Shown: positions 7,575-14,984 of the stretch, one piece after another
How the letters are laid out: each line of letters opens with the position of its first letter
Position numbering within the stretch: position 1 is the stretch's first letter
Notes under the pieces: model-generated
Seen by the model: the letters and a program-made list of their open reading frames with translations, nothing else
Database searches by the model: none
What the model was told of the DNA's origin: nothing
DNA from: a bacterium
GTDB lineage: Bacteria > SZUA-79 > Acidulodesulfobacterales > Acidulodesulfobacteraceae
Reading direction: 5' to 3'
Assembly (NCBI GenBank): GCA_027318865.1
Contig: DAHVOJ010000015.1
Location: 1 to 33,750 of the forward strand
DNA length: 33,750 nt
Program-made: the position numbers and the translations under genes

Positions 7575-8935
7575 AATTCACCTGCCTTGCCTGCCGTTCT
7601 GGGTCTGCCCGCAGGCCTTTTATTTTCTATATTATTATAATAGCTAACCGCTTCGGTGTCGTTGTCGGGCGAGGTTAGCATTGAGTATGTTTCCAGCGTC
7701 TCTTCGTCTATCCATTCCTGCCATTCAAGCGGTATCGGCTCCGGAATTTTTATTGCGTTGACCTTTTCAAAAAACAAAAAAAGTTGTTTTTTATCATAAT
7801 TTCCTTTTTCGTTTTTCACTAATTTTTTGTCCAGCAGCAAAGTAAATCTTGTATCGTCCGTTATGCTTGAAGCTCCGCGAACCTTATTTTTACCGTCTTG
7901 CTCGGCTTTTGAAACATGACTATTAATTAAAATTGCGCAGCCGGTTTCATAGCTTATTTTTTCAATACAACGAAGAATATGCGACATTTCGGAGCTGTCG
8001 TTCTCGTTTAGGTTAGACAGACGGCGTAAAGTATCGATAACGACAAATTTTTTATCCTTGCAAAAATCGTATAATTTGCGCTCTGCTTCCTTGTTTATTT
8101 CAATTTTATTATAGTTTTTTTCTGCTAATTTGAAATTTTTTCCGTAGAGGCAGGCAATTTGTAGGTTTTCTATAAGTTTATCGCTTTCTTTTATATTAAA
8201 ATATTTAGCAAGATTATATAATCTATGATGTATCAGTTCCTCATCGTCTTCTAAACTTATATAACCGCATTTTCCGCGTCTTTCTTGCTTATTTTCAAAC
8301 AAATTGAGATAATTAAGTCTGCATGTTATATCTGCATAAGACAATAAAAAAGCTAATGACATATAGCTTTTTCCGCTTCCGCCTGTTCCTGCAAAAATTC
8401 CGACTGTTGACTCCCTGAAACCTGTAAAAATAAATTTCAAGGGCGCGGGTTTTTGAAAAACTAATAATTTTTCAAATAATTTAATCGGTTCTTGCTCTTT
8501 TTCATAATTTTCTATTGCCGTGAATTTCTGTAAAAATTCGTCTGTTCCTATTTTTTTTGCTGTAAAATCATTGATTAAGTTGAGTCTCTGCCTCTCTGCG
8601 CTCAATTCTTTTATTTTCTTAGCGTAAAGCTGCGGATTAAAACTATTAGGCGTAAAATCAAGCAGTTCGGATATATCAACTATCCAATCCCTGTTTTCGT
8701 CGATTTTTTTTAATTCGGCAACGATAAGGGATATGTCAAAAGGCTGTTCATCTCTTATACAAACATTAACAATTGCACTGTATATATCCCTATATAATTT
8801 ATCGTAGAAGTCGTTAATTTGCAGGTCTTCTATATCATAAAGCCCCGCGCCATTCTCGATAAAAAGGCAGGCTAAAAGCGATTTTTCGAATATTTTCGAA
8901 TCATTTGAATTTTGAAAAGTGTGACTGGCAGTCAT
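7571..8935 (-). CDS. RepA-like RecA-fold ATPase with DnaB N-terminal domain
   Basis: 454 residues. The first 115 resemble the DnaB helicase N-terminal helical domain (SLLACLFIENGAG... DFYDKLYRDIYSAI... QLYAKKIKEL). Residues about 165-400 are an AAA_25/RepA-type hexameric ATPase: Walker A GTGGSGKS (183-190), acidic ISLEDDEE (226-233), Walker B FVVIDTLRRL (297-306), sensor-like ILINSH (335-340) and RGASSITDDTRF (353-364). In IncQ plasmids a shorter RepA without the DnaB domain unwinds the origin. This fusion probably loads and unwinds in one chain for element replication. AAGGAG ribosome binding site, own promoter upstream. Confidence 0.85.
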   Translation of the reverse strand: MTASHTFQNSNDSKIFEKSLLACLFIENGAGLYDIEDLQINDFYDKLYRDIYSAIVNVCIRDEQPFDISLIVAELKKIDENRDWIVDISELLDFTPNSFNPQLYAKKIKELSAERQRLNLINDFTAKKIGTDEFLQKFTAIENYEKEQEPIKLFEKLLVFQKPAPLKFIFTGFRESTVGIFAGTGGSGKSYMSLAFLLSYADITCRLNYLNLFENKQERRGKCGYISLEDDEELIHHRLYNLAKYFNIKESDKLIENLQIACLYGKNFKLAEKNYNKIEINKEAERKLYDFCKDKKFVVIDTLRRLSNLNENDSSEMSHILRCIEKISYETGCAILINSHVSKAEQDGKNKVRGASSITDDTRFTLLLDKKLVKNEKGNYDKKQLFLFFEKVNAIKIPEPIPLEWQEWIDEETLETYSMLTSPDNDTEAVSYYNNIENKRPAGRPRTAGKAGEL

Positions 8936-9010
8936 ATTTTACTCCTTTTTTTTAAATGCCAGTCATCACCTCTCTATATTATTTTATTATTTTTTTTATA
9001 TCATATATAT

Positions 9011-9040
9011 ATTATATACCACTTTTAACTTAATTGTCAA
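9011..9040 (-). promoter_or_regulatory. Promoter of the replication operon
   Basis: Reading the minus strand: TTGACA (9040-9035), 18 bases, TATAAT (9016-9011), about 75 bases before the RepA-like start codon. The overlapping TATATA gives a 16-base alternative spacing. Confidence 0.65.
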
Positions 9041-9070
9041 ATCTTTATTATTTCATAAAATTATGATTTA

Positions 9071-9092
9071 CAGTAATAAAAAAGTATGACTA
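9071..9092. repeat. 22-bp operator-like repeat, copy 1
   Basis: Identical, in inverted orientation, to 14759-14780. It contains AAAAAAGTATGACTA. It sits about 30 bases upstream of the replication promoter -35; the other copy sits 10 bases upstream of the mobilization promoter -35, so one protein may act on both. Confidence 0.6.
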
Positions 9093-9147
9093 TCAATAAT
9101 AACATTATGCTATAAATATAAATAATATAAATGCTTATAACTTATAA

Positions 9148-9447
9148 TCAGATTATTTTTTTTAGTCGTTTTACTGTTTCCGAAAAATCCGGCAATGCTA
9201 CATCGTTGCTTGATTTAAGATTTTCAAAGACTTGACGATATTGTTCGTTTTCTTTTTTTACGTTGTCGAGCTCTTTTTCCAACGTTTCGATTTTTTCTTT
9301 TAATTCAAATAATTTTTTCGGAACTTCTTTTTTAAGGCTCTTCTGCGCTTCTTTTTTAAGTTTCTCGTTTTGGTCGTAGAGCTCTTCATATCTTTTTAGT
9401 ATTTTTTTATATCTTTCGGCGTTAACCGCAATCATTTCTTCGCTCAT
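9148..9447 (-). CDS. Small coiled-coil protein
   Basis: 99 residues, strongly helical, with a Lys/Glu heptad pattern from about 10 to 80 (KKLFELKEKIETLEKELDNVKKENEQYRQVFENL) and a short C-terminal tail. No catalytic motif or signal peptide. It has a GGAGG ribosome binding site five bases from the ATG and is the last gene of the long minus-strand mobilization operon. Function unknown; coiled-coil small proteins of mobile elements often bind DNA accessory complexes or membranes, but nothing here decides between these. Confidence 0.7.
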   Translation of the reverse strand: MSEEMIAVNAERYKKILKRYEELYDQNEKLKKEAQKSLKKEVPKKLFELKEKIETLEKELDNVKKENEQYRQVFENLKSSNDVALPDFSETVKRLKKII

Positions 9448-9525
9448 TTTAAGCCTCCAATTTTTGATTTTAAAAAAGGTTAGTGGTTTTGTATTGACTC
9501 GCCAATTAAAACCGATTTAAAACTC

Positions 9526-9552
9526 TATGGCACGATAAATTACCGTGCCATA
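9526..9552. repeat. 9-bp stem hairpin between two small genes
   Basis: Arms TATGGCACG (9526-9534) and CGTGCCATA (9544-9552), 9-base loop. In the direction of transcription (minus) no T-run follows directly, so it is more likely an mRNA processing or stability element, or a protein site, than a terminator. Confidence 0.45.
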
Positions 9553-9580
9553 TTGTATGCTTTCATTCTCTCCGAATTAG

Positions 9581-9841
9581 TTATTTTCCATTGAATTTAT
9601 CGCTTGTGAATACTTCGTCAATCTTGTTAGCGATGACTTTCGCCGCTGTTTTAACCATTTTCAGCGCAGATTTGATTTCTTTCTTTTTTATTTCATAAGG
9701 TATATCAAGAGTATCTAAATATTCAGCTACAGATAGGTAATAATTTATGTTATTTAATTCATTCTCTTCGATTTCCAAATCAATCATTATTCTTTTTTCA
9801 AAGTTTTGTTTAAAAATCTCTTTCACTTCATCTTTTTTCAT
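9581..9841 (-). CDS. Small acidic-basic helical protein, unknown
   Basis: 86 residues from the ATG at 9841 (MKKDEVKEIFKQNF). A longer frame begins at 9886 but the stretch in between has no ribosome binding site before it, whereas GGGGG lies just before the inner ATG. Predicted mostly helical, no membrane segment, no known motif. It lies in the minus-strand operon between a membrane mini-protein and the coiled-coil gene. I do not recognise it. The mix of Asp/Glu early and Lys late (KKKEIKSALKMVKTAAKVIANK) could suit a small regulator or anti-restriction type protein, but that is a guess. Confidence 0.6.
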   Translation of the reverse strand: MKKDEVKEIFKQNFEKRIMIDLEIEENELNNINYYLSVAEYLDTLDIPYEIKKKEIKSALKMVKTAAKVIANKIDEVFTSDKFNGK

Positions 9842-9886
9842 AAATACCCCCATTAGTTTAAATTTTATATTAAAAAATCCTTCCAA

Positions 9887-10065
9887 ATTTGACCGTTAAG
9901 GCCTCTGATTTTTAAAACAGGTATAAAACCATTAACCTTTTTTATCCATAAACCCGACTACCAACTACCAAAACCCGACGACTAAAAACCCATTTAAACC
10001 CGACTGCCGGAAACCAAAGACCTTTTTTTTCCAACCGGAAACCCAAAGACCGAAAACCAAGAACC
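9887..10065. other. Gene-free, purine/pyrimidine-skewed degenerate repeats
   Basis: About 180 bases with no supported gene. On the minus strand it is G/T-rich, with the string GTCGGGTTT seen three times and two imperfect copies of GGTCTTTGG(G)TTTCCGG (10016-10048 region). The strong strand skew and the repeats are visible; no function is evident. Confidence 0.5.
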
Positions 10066-10227
10066 CTAAAACTTCACGCCCGGATATTTCCCGAAAGTCT
10101 TATTTGCGCTCGCAGGTTTAAAGTTTGTTTTCTGTTTTGCTTTCTGTGTTGGAAAAGATGAAAATATGAAATATGCTGCTATTATCGCAAAGCAAGCGAA
10201 TATTAATGTTTTAGTTTTCTTGCTCAT
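10066..10227 (-). CDS. 53-residue single-pass membrane mini-protein
   Basis: ATG at 10227 overlaps the stop of the upstream gene (ATGA) and is preceded by AAGGAGG, an excellent ribosome binding site, so this short frame is probably real. The product begins MSKKTKTLIFACFAIIAAYF, a charged start followed by a 19-residue hydrophobic segment, then a 30-residue Lys-rich tail ending GKYPGVKF. No perfect lipobox (IFAC), so an anchored rather than acylated protein is likely. Small proteins of this kind occur beside VirB6 genes (VirB7, entry-exclusion proteins), but the sequence itself shows no match. Confidence 0.65.
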   Translation of the reverse strand: MSKKTKTLIFACFAIIAAYFIFSSFPTQKAKQKTNFKPASANKTFGKYPGVKF

Positions 10228-10532
10228 TTTTTAGCCTCCTTATTATTAATGTTATTTACAGTTTTTTGAATAGACGCTATCGGATTAACCCAGCTTATTC
10301 TCAATGGATACCAGCTATCAATTTTAAACATATCGCCCGTAAGCGTGAAAAATACGAGAGCCATAATGAAGACGATAATAAAGCCCTGCAACTTTGATAT
10401 TCTTTTCTTTTTTAGGAATTCGTCGATTTTATCGGCCACTTTAGCCATTTGTTCGTTTCCGATAGTTTCAAATTCTTCAAGTCTTTTCTCGATTTTCTCG
10501 CTATTTTCCTGCAATTTTTTCTTAATCGTCAT
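10224..10532 (-). CDS. Small membrane protein with cytoplasmic helix
   Basis: 102 residues: an amphipathic coiled-coil-like helix (about 3-40), one membrane segment (LQGFIIVFIMALVFFTLTG, about 48-66), and a short C-terminal domain. The start overlaps the VirB6-like stop by 4 bases and has a GGGGGAGG ribosome binding site inside the preceding gene. Coupling on both sides (ATGA junctions) ties it to the VirB6-like protein and the 53-residue mini-protein. Function unknown; an inner membrane component working with the VirB6-like channel or an entry-exclusion factor are reasonable possibilities. Confidence 0.65.
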   Translation of the reverse strand: MTIKKKLQENSEKIEKRLEEFETIGNEQMAKVADKIDEFLKKKRISKLQGFIIVFIMALVFFTLTGDMFKIDSWYPLRISWVNPIASIQKTVNNINNKEAKK

Positions 10533-11677
10533 TCTTTTTTACCTCCCCCTCTCGCTTTATCTCTGATTGCTTGCGCGCCTTTCATTATTGCCGTCGGACC
10601 GCCGCCGACGGCCATTGTTGCAACTGAAACGACTGTCATCGCTACCCCGACTACGCCGCTAAAGCTCATATTCGGCATACCGGAAACGATTTCGCCCGCG
10701 ATAGACGGAACTTTTAAAATTAAGTATGCAAAGATAGCAATTAAAAATAAAATAGCCAATACAGAGCCGAACGTTTTGGGGCTTGCGTTTAATGCGCTTG
10801 AGCTTGCAACGGCAGACAAAGTCCCCTTTTCAAGCGCCATTACGACGTATAGCAAAAAGTAACTTAAACAAGATGTAATTAGAAACTTTAGCCAGCCGTT
10901 CCAAAGAAACTCTAAAGGTTTAAATATCATAAAAGGCACTAAAATATAGCCTGAAATTAAAGCAATAGCAATGTATGCATGAACTAAAACTACAGTGCCT
11001 AATACGATAAGCCCCAATATCAGCAAAACAAGCGTTACGAAGAAAAAAATCAAGGCAGTGATCGCTTCGCCGACTCCAGTAAGCGACAATAAAATTCCAC
11101 TCACGAGCGTGCCCGAATTTGCGCTTGCTTCGATGATGTATTTGTATACATTAAGAACCAGTAGACCGTAATAACTCATAACAGAGTCGTGAGTTCCTGC
11201 GGCGATTTGCCCCAGATTCCGAAAGAAAACGGCCACGCCGCCGACAAAGAAGAAATTGTATCCGGCAAGAAGACCCCTTACGACCATTAGAAAAAAGAAA
11301 TAAAGCATAAACTCTCTTATTCCTTTATCCCCGAACATAAGATTCTGAATAGACCACAGGATTAAAGAGATAACGGCCAAGTAAAAGAAAAGCTGTCCTG
11401 AAGCGTTAGTTAAATTAGCCGCTATTTTCGGCCCTGCTAGGTCGATTGCTCCGCCCAGCAGATATACTTTCCTGTAAATGCCCGCGAAATTTTGTCCCAC
11501 AGGGGTTTTCCTCGCGGTAGTCGCCGGCGGGCTGGTAACTGTAACTTTCCCGGTAGGACTGGTTGAAACCGTTAATGACCCGCCGCCTACCGAGACCGTT
11601 GTGCTCCCCGCCGCATAGACTTTACCGGCGAAAGAAAATACCGACAATATTAGTAAAAATAAAATAAGTTTTTTCAT
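10529..11677 (-). CDS. VirB6/TrbL-like conjugation membrane protein
   Basis: 382 residues with a signal-like N-terminus (first 22 residues, ending VYAAG), a Ser/Thr-rich linker, then about seven membrane segments. The order fits VirB6/TrbL inner-membrane channel proteins: an aromatic segment YILVPFMIFKPLEFLWNGWLK (a family hallmark), and a C-terminal stretch VPSIAGEIVSGMPNMSF like the TrbL VPSLxxxLxxG motif, before a basic tail. In type IV secretion VirB6 helps form the channel through the inner membrane. It is preceded five bases away by the VirB5-like gene. No other T4SS core gene is in the element, which makes its job here puzzling. Confidence 0.75.
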   Translation of the reverse strand: MKKLILFLLILSVFSFAGKVYAAGSTTVSVGGGSLTVSTSPTGKVTVTSPPATTARKTPVGQNFAGIYRKVYLLGGAIDLAGPKIAANLTNASGQLFFYLAVISLILWSIQNLMFGDKGIREFMLYFFFLMVVRGLLAGYNFFFVGGVAVFFRNLGQIAAGTHDSVMSYYGLLVLNVYKYIIEASANSGTLVSGILLSLTGVGEAITALIFFFVTLVLLILGLIVLGTVVLVHAYIAIALISGYILVPFMIFKPLEFLWNGWLKFLITSCLSYFLLYVVMALEKGTLSAVASSSALNASPKTFGSVLAILFLIAIFAYLILKVPSIAGEIVSGMPNMSFSGVVGVAMTVVSVATMAVGGGPTAIMKGAQAIRDKARGGGKKE

Positions 11678-11681
11678 GAAA

Positions 11682-12635
11682 TTATCTCCCTATTCCAAAA
11701 TTAGTTACGTTTGGATATGTTCCGAATCCGCTCCCAACTTTTGCCGGCGGAGGAGTAACCGTAAATACTGGAGTGTTTTTTTCTATCGCGACCGACGCCG
11801 CCTGTTGCGAGTCTTTCGCTCCTGACTGCAAAGCTTCCAATTTAGCTTTTTGCGCTTCAAGTTTATTAAGCTGATTTACTTCTTCCGTCAAAGCTACTAA
11901 AGCCTGACCGTTAGCCTGCTCCGCCGCAACCTGACCGTGGGCGGCCGCAACGTTTGCCCCCAGTTGCGATATTAAATGCTGGTTACTCTGCGAATTATTA
12001 AGAAGAGATTGACCGTATGCGGCAGTCTGGGCGGCTTGCGTATTTGCTGCGTTATATTGATTATATGCGCCCGTTTGCGCTTCCTGCGGAGTCTCATTCA
12101 CAAATCCGTAACTGCCGCTTCCGTATTCGTTATAATAATTCTGCAAAAACTGGCTCATCTGCGGATTGCCGAGAGCTTTTTCCTGAGCGATTATGTTTTG
12201 CATAGAAGATTCTTCGCTCGTCAAAGTATTCTTAAGCCCCTGAAGTTCGGCCGCAGGCATCATAACCGTCCCTTCGATGTTATTTACCGCTCCGATTAAG
12301 CTTGAGCTTTCCTGCTGGAGCTCCTGAATCTGATTCATTAATTGCTGTCCCTGCCGGGCGTATTTTAAAGCGGATAGTTCTACTTCGATTTTAGACTCCG
12401 CCGTTTGAATGTATGCATTAACGGCCGTCAAATGCTGAATAATCGACTGAATCCCCGCCGTAACGGGGTCGAAAGTGATAATTCCCTGCGCCGAAGCCGT
12501 TAAGGGAGTAAAAGCAAAAAATAAAAATACCGCTAAAAAAATCATTAAAGCGGTATGACGGATTTGATATATCGGTGTTAAGCCGCTTAACACCCTCAAA
12601 GCCTTGATATTACTCATTTTCTTAAAAAATTTCAT
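11682..12635 (-). CDS. VirB5/TrbJ-like conjugation protein
   Basis: About 317 residues from ATG 12635; the GTG at 12644 is in frame but AGAGG lies just before the inner ATG. A hydrophobic segment near residues 31-49 ending ASAQG indicates a secreted protein. The rest is helical and rich in Gln, Ala and Asn, with the pattern QSIIQHLTAVNAYIQ..., QLMNQIQELQQE and VALTEEVNQLNKLEAQKAKLEAL characteristic of TrbJ/VirB5, the minor pilus-tip component that contacts recipients. The C-terminus is Gly/Pro-rich. Its ribosome binding site overlaps the relaxase stop codon. Family assignment rests on pattern and neighbour VirB6. Confidence 0.7.
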   Translation of the reverse strand: MKFFKKMSNIKALRVLSGLTPIYQIRHTALMIFLAVFLFFAFTPLTASAQGIITFDPVTAGIQSIIQHLTAVNAYIQTAESKIEVELSALKYARQGQQLMNQIQELQQESSSLIGAVNNIEGTVMMPAAELQGLKNTLTSEESSMQNIIAQEKALGNPQMSQFLQNYYNEYGSGSYGFVNETPQEAQTGAYNQYNAANTQAAQTAAYGQSLLNNSQSNQHLISQLGANVAAAHGQVAAEQANGQALVALTEEVNQLNKLEAQKAKLEALQSGAKDSQQAASVAIEKNTPVFTVTPPPAKVGSGFGTYPNVTNFGIGR

Positions 12636-12640
12636 AAAAA

Positions 12641-13996
12641 TCACCTCTTTAATTTGTTTTCATTTTTTTTAGTAAATTCTTGAGATACTTGATGTTGCTG
12701 CATTCTTCGTAATTCATCGCTATATTTTTTATTTTCGTCTGGTTTTTCTATTTTCGGCGGTTTTGGTTCAGGTTTTGGCGTCTCAAGTTTTTGAAATTCT
12801 GATTCAAGTTTGTATTTTCGTATGCTTATATCATTACTTTCGATTATTAATTTTTCTCTTTTTTTGTTTGATATGAATTTTGAATTGATTTTTTTATCTA
12901 ATTTATCGATATGTCTCTGAAGCTCATTAATTTCTTTTTTGATTTCCGATTTTTTGTCTTTTTCTTTTGGTTTTTCTTCTTTTTTAGCAGGTTCTTTAGT
13001 AGGTTCTTGGTTTTTCTGTTTTTTTTCCCAGCACATATCCTTGCCCTCCTGAATTTCTTTAACTTTATTTTTTATTTTCGCTTCTTCGCTGCCTGTGATT
13101 TTGCTGAATATTTTCTTTGTCTTTTCCGCAAAATCTTTAAACTTTTCATTAAATTGCTTTTCCTCGCTCTTTAATTCGCTGTATTCCCTTAATGCTTTTT
13201 TTCTTTCTTTTTCTTTCAAAAATTCGGAGAAAATCGGATAACGCTTGATATATTCTTGCTTTAAAGCTCCTTTATCGCCCGCTAATTCCGCTTTTTGTGC
13301 CCGCTTAAACGCCTCGCAAACCCACCTCGGATACCTTTTCCTTGCCTGTTTTTTGTCGTTTTGCCTGATTTCTATGCCAAGCTCACGATTCAAAAAAATG
13401 CCAACGTCTCGTTTAAAACTATCTAAAAACATATAATTAGACTTAGATAAGTCCCTTATGTTTTTCCCGTTTGCGTCGACAGGCGAAAATATAATGTGAA
13501 TATGGGGGTTCTTCATATCTTTTCCGCCTGCGTGGAGCGCGAAGTTGTATGTCGAACACGGTTCAAAATATTTCTTTCCGAATTGGTCAGCGAATTTTTT
13601 TAAGTTTTCGTCAGCTTTGTTCAGAAACTCTGTAGGAACGGGAACGATTAATCTGCGTTGGATAACTCGTTTTGGATTGTCTGATAGTAATTTTTTTTCC
13701 AACTCGTTAAATTTTTTCTTTGCTTCCGGATCGCCGACGGCTGACAAACATTCTTCCGGTCGCTCGATATATTCAGCGAACGCCGCCGCTCTGCCCCTAT
13801 CTTTTACACCCGAAATGACCGAAGCCATGACCGATACGCTCCACGTCTTATTACCGCCGAAGCTCCCTTTATGATTTGTAAAATTACCTCTCGCCGCTCC
13901 GCTTGAAATTCTCGGTTCATTCTTTTGACTTGGCCGTCTTGTGTATTTATCTTTCCAGTCGTGATTTGAAAAGTCGTGCCTCGGTTCTATCTTCAT
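12641..13996 (-). CDS. HUH relaxase, MobA/MobL-like (MOBQ type)
   Basis: 451 residues. The N-terminal about 250 form the relaxase: the histidine triad of the metal site is H155 (FALHAGG) and H165/H167 in NPHIHIIFSP, typical of MobA/MobL proteins. A candidate catalytic tyrosine is Y76 in FAEYIER. The enzyme should nick one strand at oriT and pilot it covalently. The C-terminal 200 residues are a highly charged Lys/Glu coiled-coil tail without primase or helicase motifs. An oriT-like structure lies 28 bases before its start codon. It shares an operon with a small accessory gene upstream and VirB5/VirB6 genes downstream. Confidence 0.85.
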   Translation of the reverse strand: MKIEPRHDFSNHDWKDKYTRRPSQKNEPRISSGAARGNFTNHKGSFGGNKTWSVSVMASVISGVKDRGRAAAFAEYIERPEECLSAVGDPEAKKKFNELEKKLLSDNPKRVIQRRLIVPVPTEFLNKADENLKKFADQFGKKYFEPCSTYNFALHAGGKDMKNPHIHIIFSPVDANGKNIRDLSKSNYMFLDSFKRDVGIFLNRELGIEIRQNDKKQARKRYPRWVCEAFKRAQKAELAGDKGALKQEYIKRYPIFSEFLKEKERKKALREYSELKSEEKQFNEKFKDFAEKTKKIFSKITGSEEAKIKNKVKEIQEGKDMCWEKKQKNQEPTKEPAKKEEKPKEKDKKSEIKKEINELQRHIDKLDKKINSKFISNKKREKLIIESNDISIRKYKLESEFQKLETPKPEPKPPKIEKPDENKKYSDELRRMQQHQVSQEFTKKNENKLKR

Positions 13997-14023
13997 TTTT
14001 CTTCCAACTCTATATTTTTTTTT

Positions 14024-14067
14024 AAAAGCACCGCAGGTTATCCCCCAACGGGGGCTATTTGGGCAAA
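14024..14067. other. oriT-like structure, copy 1
   Basis: Two conserved blocks, 14024-14043 (AAAAGCACCGCAGGTTATCC) and 14051-14067 (GGGGCTATTTGGGCAAA), flank a 7-base centre that folds as CCCCC-AAC-GGGGG. The same two blocks recur inverted at 15422-15466 with a different centre that can also pair. Position between relaxase and accessory genes is where oriT is expected. Confidence 0.5.
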
Positions 14068-14071
14068 AGCA

Positions 14072-14467
14072 TTAAATTCCCTTTTTTAATTTTAAATATT
14101 CCTCGCCATCTCTTACAACAGTTTCGAATTTTTCGGCGTTAAGTTCGAAATAATCGTTACTTTTATTTTCAGTTTTTAAGATTTTTTCGATTTCGTTTTC
14201 GATTTCTTTATCGCTTGAAAGTTCTAAAATTTTTGGATAATATTTCGTTACTACCCCGCCCGCTAAAAATTTAACGTGTTCCCTGCGGCTTCTGTCCTTT
14301 TTATTTTTTTGTATTTCGATTAGTTTAATTTTTTTATCTGTAAGTTTTCTTTCAAGTTCAACTTTCTTTCGAATCAGCGATAAGTATTCATCCACCGCAG
14401 TTTTTTTATCAATATTTTTAATTTTTTGTGAAACTTCTTTAATGGAATTTTTGAGTTCCTCGAACAT
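14072..14467 (-). CDS. Mobilization accessory protein (TraD/MobC-like)
   Basis: 131 residues. The N-terminal 60 are a charged helix, followed by RSRREHVKFLAGGVVTKYYPKIL, which resembles the RxxRTRxLIxLGGLV motif of the small TraD/MobC proteins (PF06412) that assist MOBQ relaxases at oriT. It lies just upstream of the oriT-like structure and relaxase gene, and downstream of the HTH gene, with ribosome binding site GAGGTG. The match is by motif only, so the call is tentative. It would bind DNA near nic and shape the relaxosome. Confidence 0.5.
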   Translation of the reverse strand: MFEELKNSIKEVSQKIKNIDKKTAVDEYLSLIRKKVELERKLTDKKIKLIEIQKNKKDRSRREHVKFLAGGVVTKYYPKILELSSDKEIENEIEKILKTENKSNDYFELNAEKFETVVRDGEEYLKLKKGI

Positions 14468-14475
14468 AATTCACC

Positions 14476-14670
14476 TCATAATTGAACAGGTTTGTTTTTA
14501 TTCTGTAATAGATAATTTTTTATATCTTCGACAGAGAACCGATATTGTTTTCCGACACGAAAATAATCAATTTCGCCCTGTCTCATCATACGCCTAAGCG
14601 TAAGCTTAGATACTCCGAGCATATTAAGCACTTCGCCCATCTGCAACATTTGTTTTTTAGTTTTTGTCAT
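14476..14670 (-). CDS. Excisionase-family HTH protein
   Basis: 64 residues consisting of one MerR-like helix-turn-helix of the excisionase family (HTH_17, PF12728): MGEVLNMLGVSKLTLRRMMRQG then the wing IDYFRVGKQYRFSVEDIKNYL. First gene of the minus-strand mobilization operon, eight bases before the accessory gene, with GGAGG ribosome binding site. In an integrative element the natural role is recombination directionality (Xis) or transcriptional control of the operon. Co-transcription with the relaxase would tie excision to mobilization. Confidence 0.8.
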   Translation of the reverse strand: MTKTKKQMLQMGEVLNMLGVSKLTLRRMMRQGEIDYFRVGKQYRFSVEDIKNYLLQNKNKPVQL

Positions 14671-14720
14671 TTTATCTTTTTTCCTCCTTTAATATAATAT
14701 TTTAAGATGTATTATATATA

Positions 14721-14748
14721 ATTCTACCATATAAAAACAAATAGTCAA
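14721..14748 (-). promoter_or_regulatory. Promoter of the mobilization operon
   Basis: Reading the minus strand: TTGACT (14748-14743), 16 bases, TAGAAT (14726-14721) with an extended TGG before it. About 50 bases before the HTH gene ATG. Confidence 0.6.
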
Positions 14749-14758
14749 GTCTTTATTT

Positions 14759-14780
14759 TAGTCATACTTTTTTATTACTG
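14759..14780. repeat. 22-bp operator-like repeat, copy 2
   Basis: Inverted identical copy of 9071-9092. The outer TAGTCATAC (14759-14767) is also mirrored by GTATGACTA at 14816-14824, making a 9-bp dyad 48 bases apart. The rest of the 314-base gap 14671-14984 holds AT-rich divergent promoters only. Confidence 0.6.
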
Positions 14781-14910
14781 ATAGTTATAAAGCTATGATT
14801 TGCCGTCATAATAACGTATGACTATTAATCATAATTTTGCTTGATATAGTGTTATAAATATTATAATATTATATATATAAACGGTATATTTGAATTGCAG
14901 ATTTTGGAAA

Positions 14911-14962
14911 ATTTATGCAAAATTATGCAAAATTTACCACACGTTGCCATTTATGGTATAAT
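14911..14962 (+). promoter_or_regulatory. XRE gene promoter and overlapping operator-like repeat
   Basis: TTACCA (14934-14939), 17 bases, TATAAT (14957-14962) preceded by TGG (extended -10). The -35 is overlapped by a direct repeat TATGCAAAATTATGCAAAAT (14914-14933) whose first 14 bases also lie in the integrase operator. This suggests autoregulation by the XRE protein and joint control of the integrase. Confidence 0.6.
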
Positions 14963-14984
14963 CGAAAAAAAGGGGATTTATTAA

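Noticed and set aside
12911-13174. Phe-rich plus-strand ORF opposite the relaxase tail
   Set aside because: It is the antisense shadow of the Lys/Glu-rich relaxase C-terminus.
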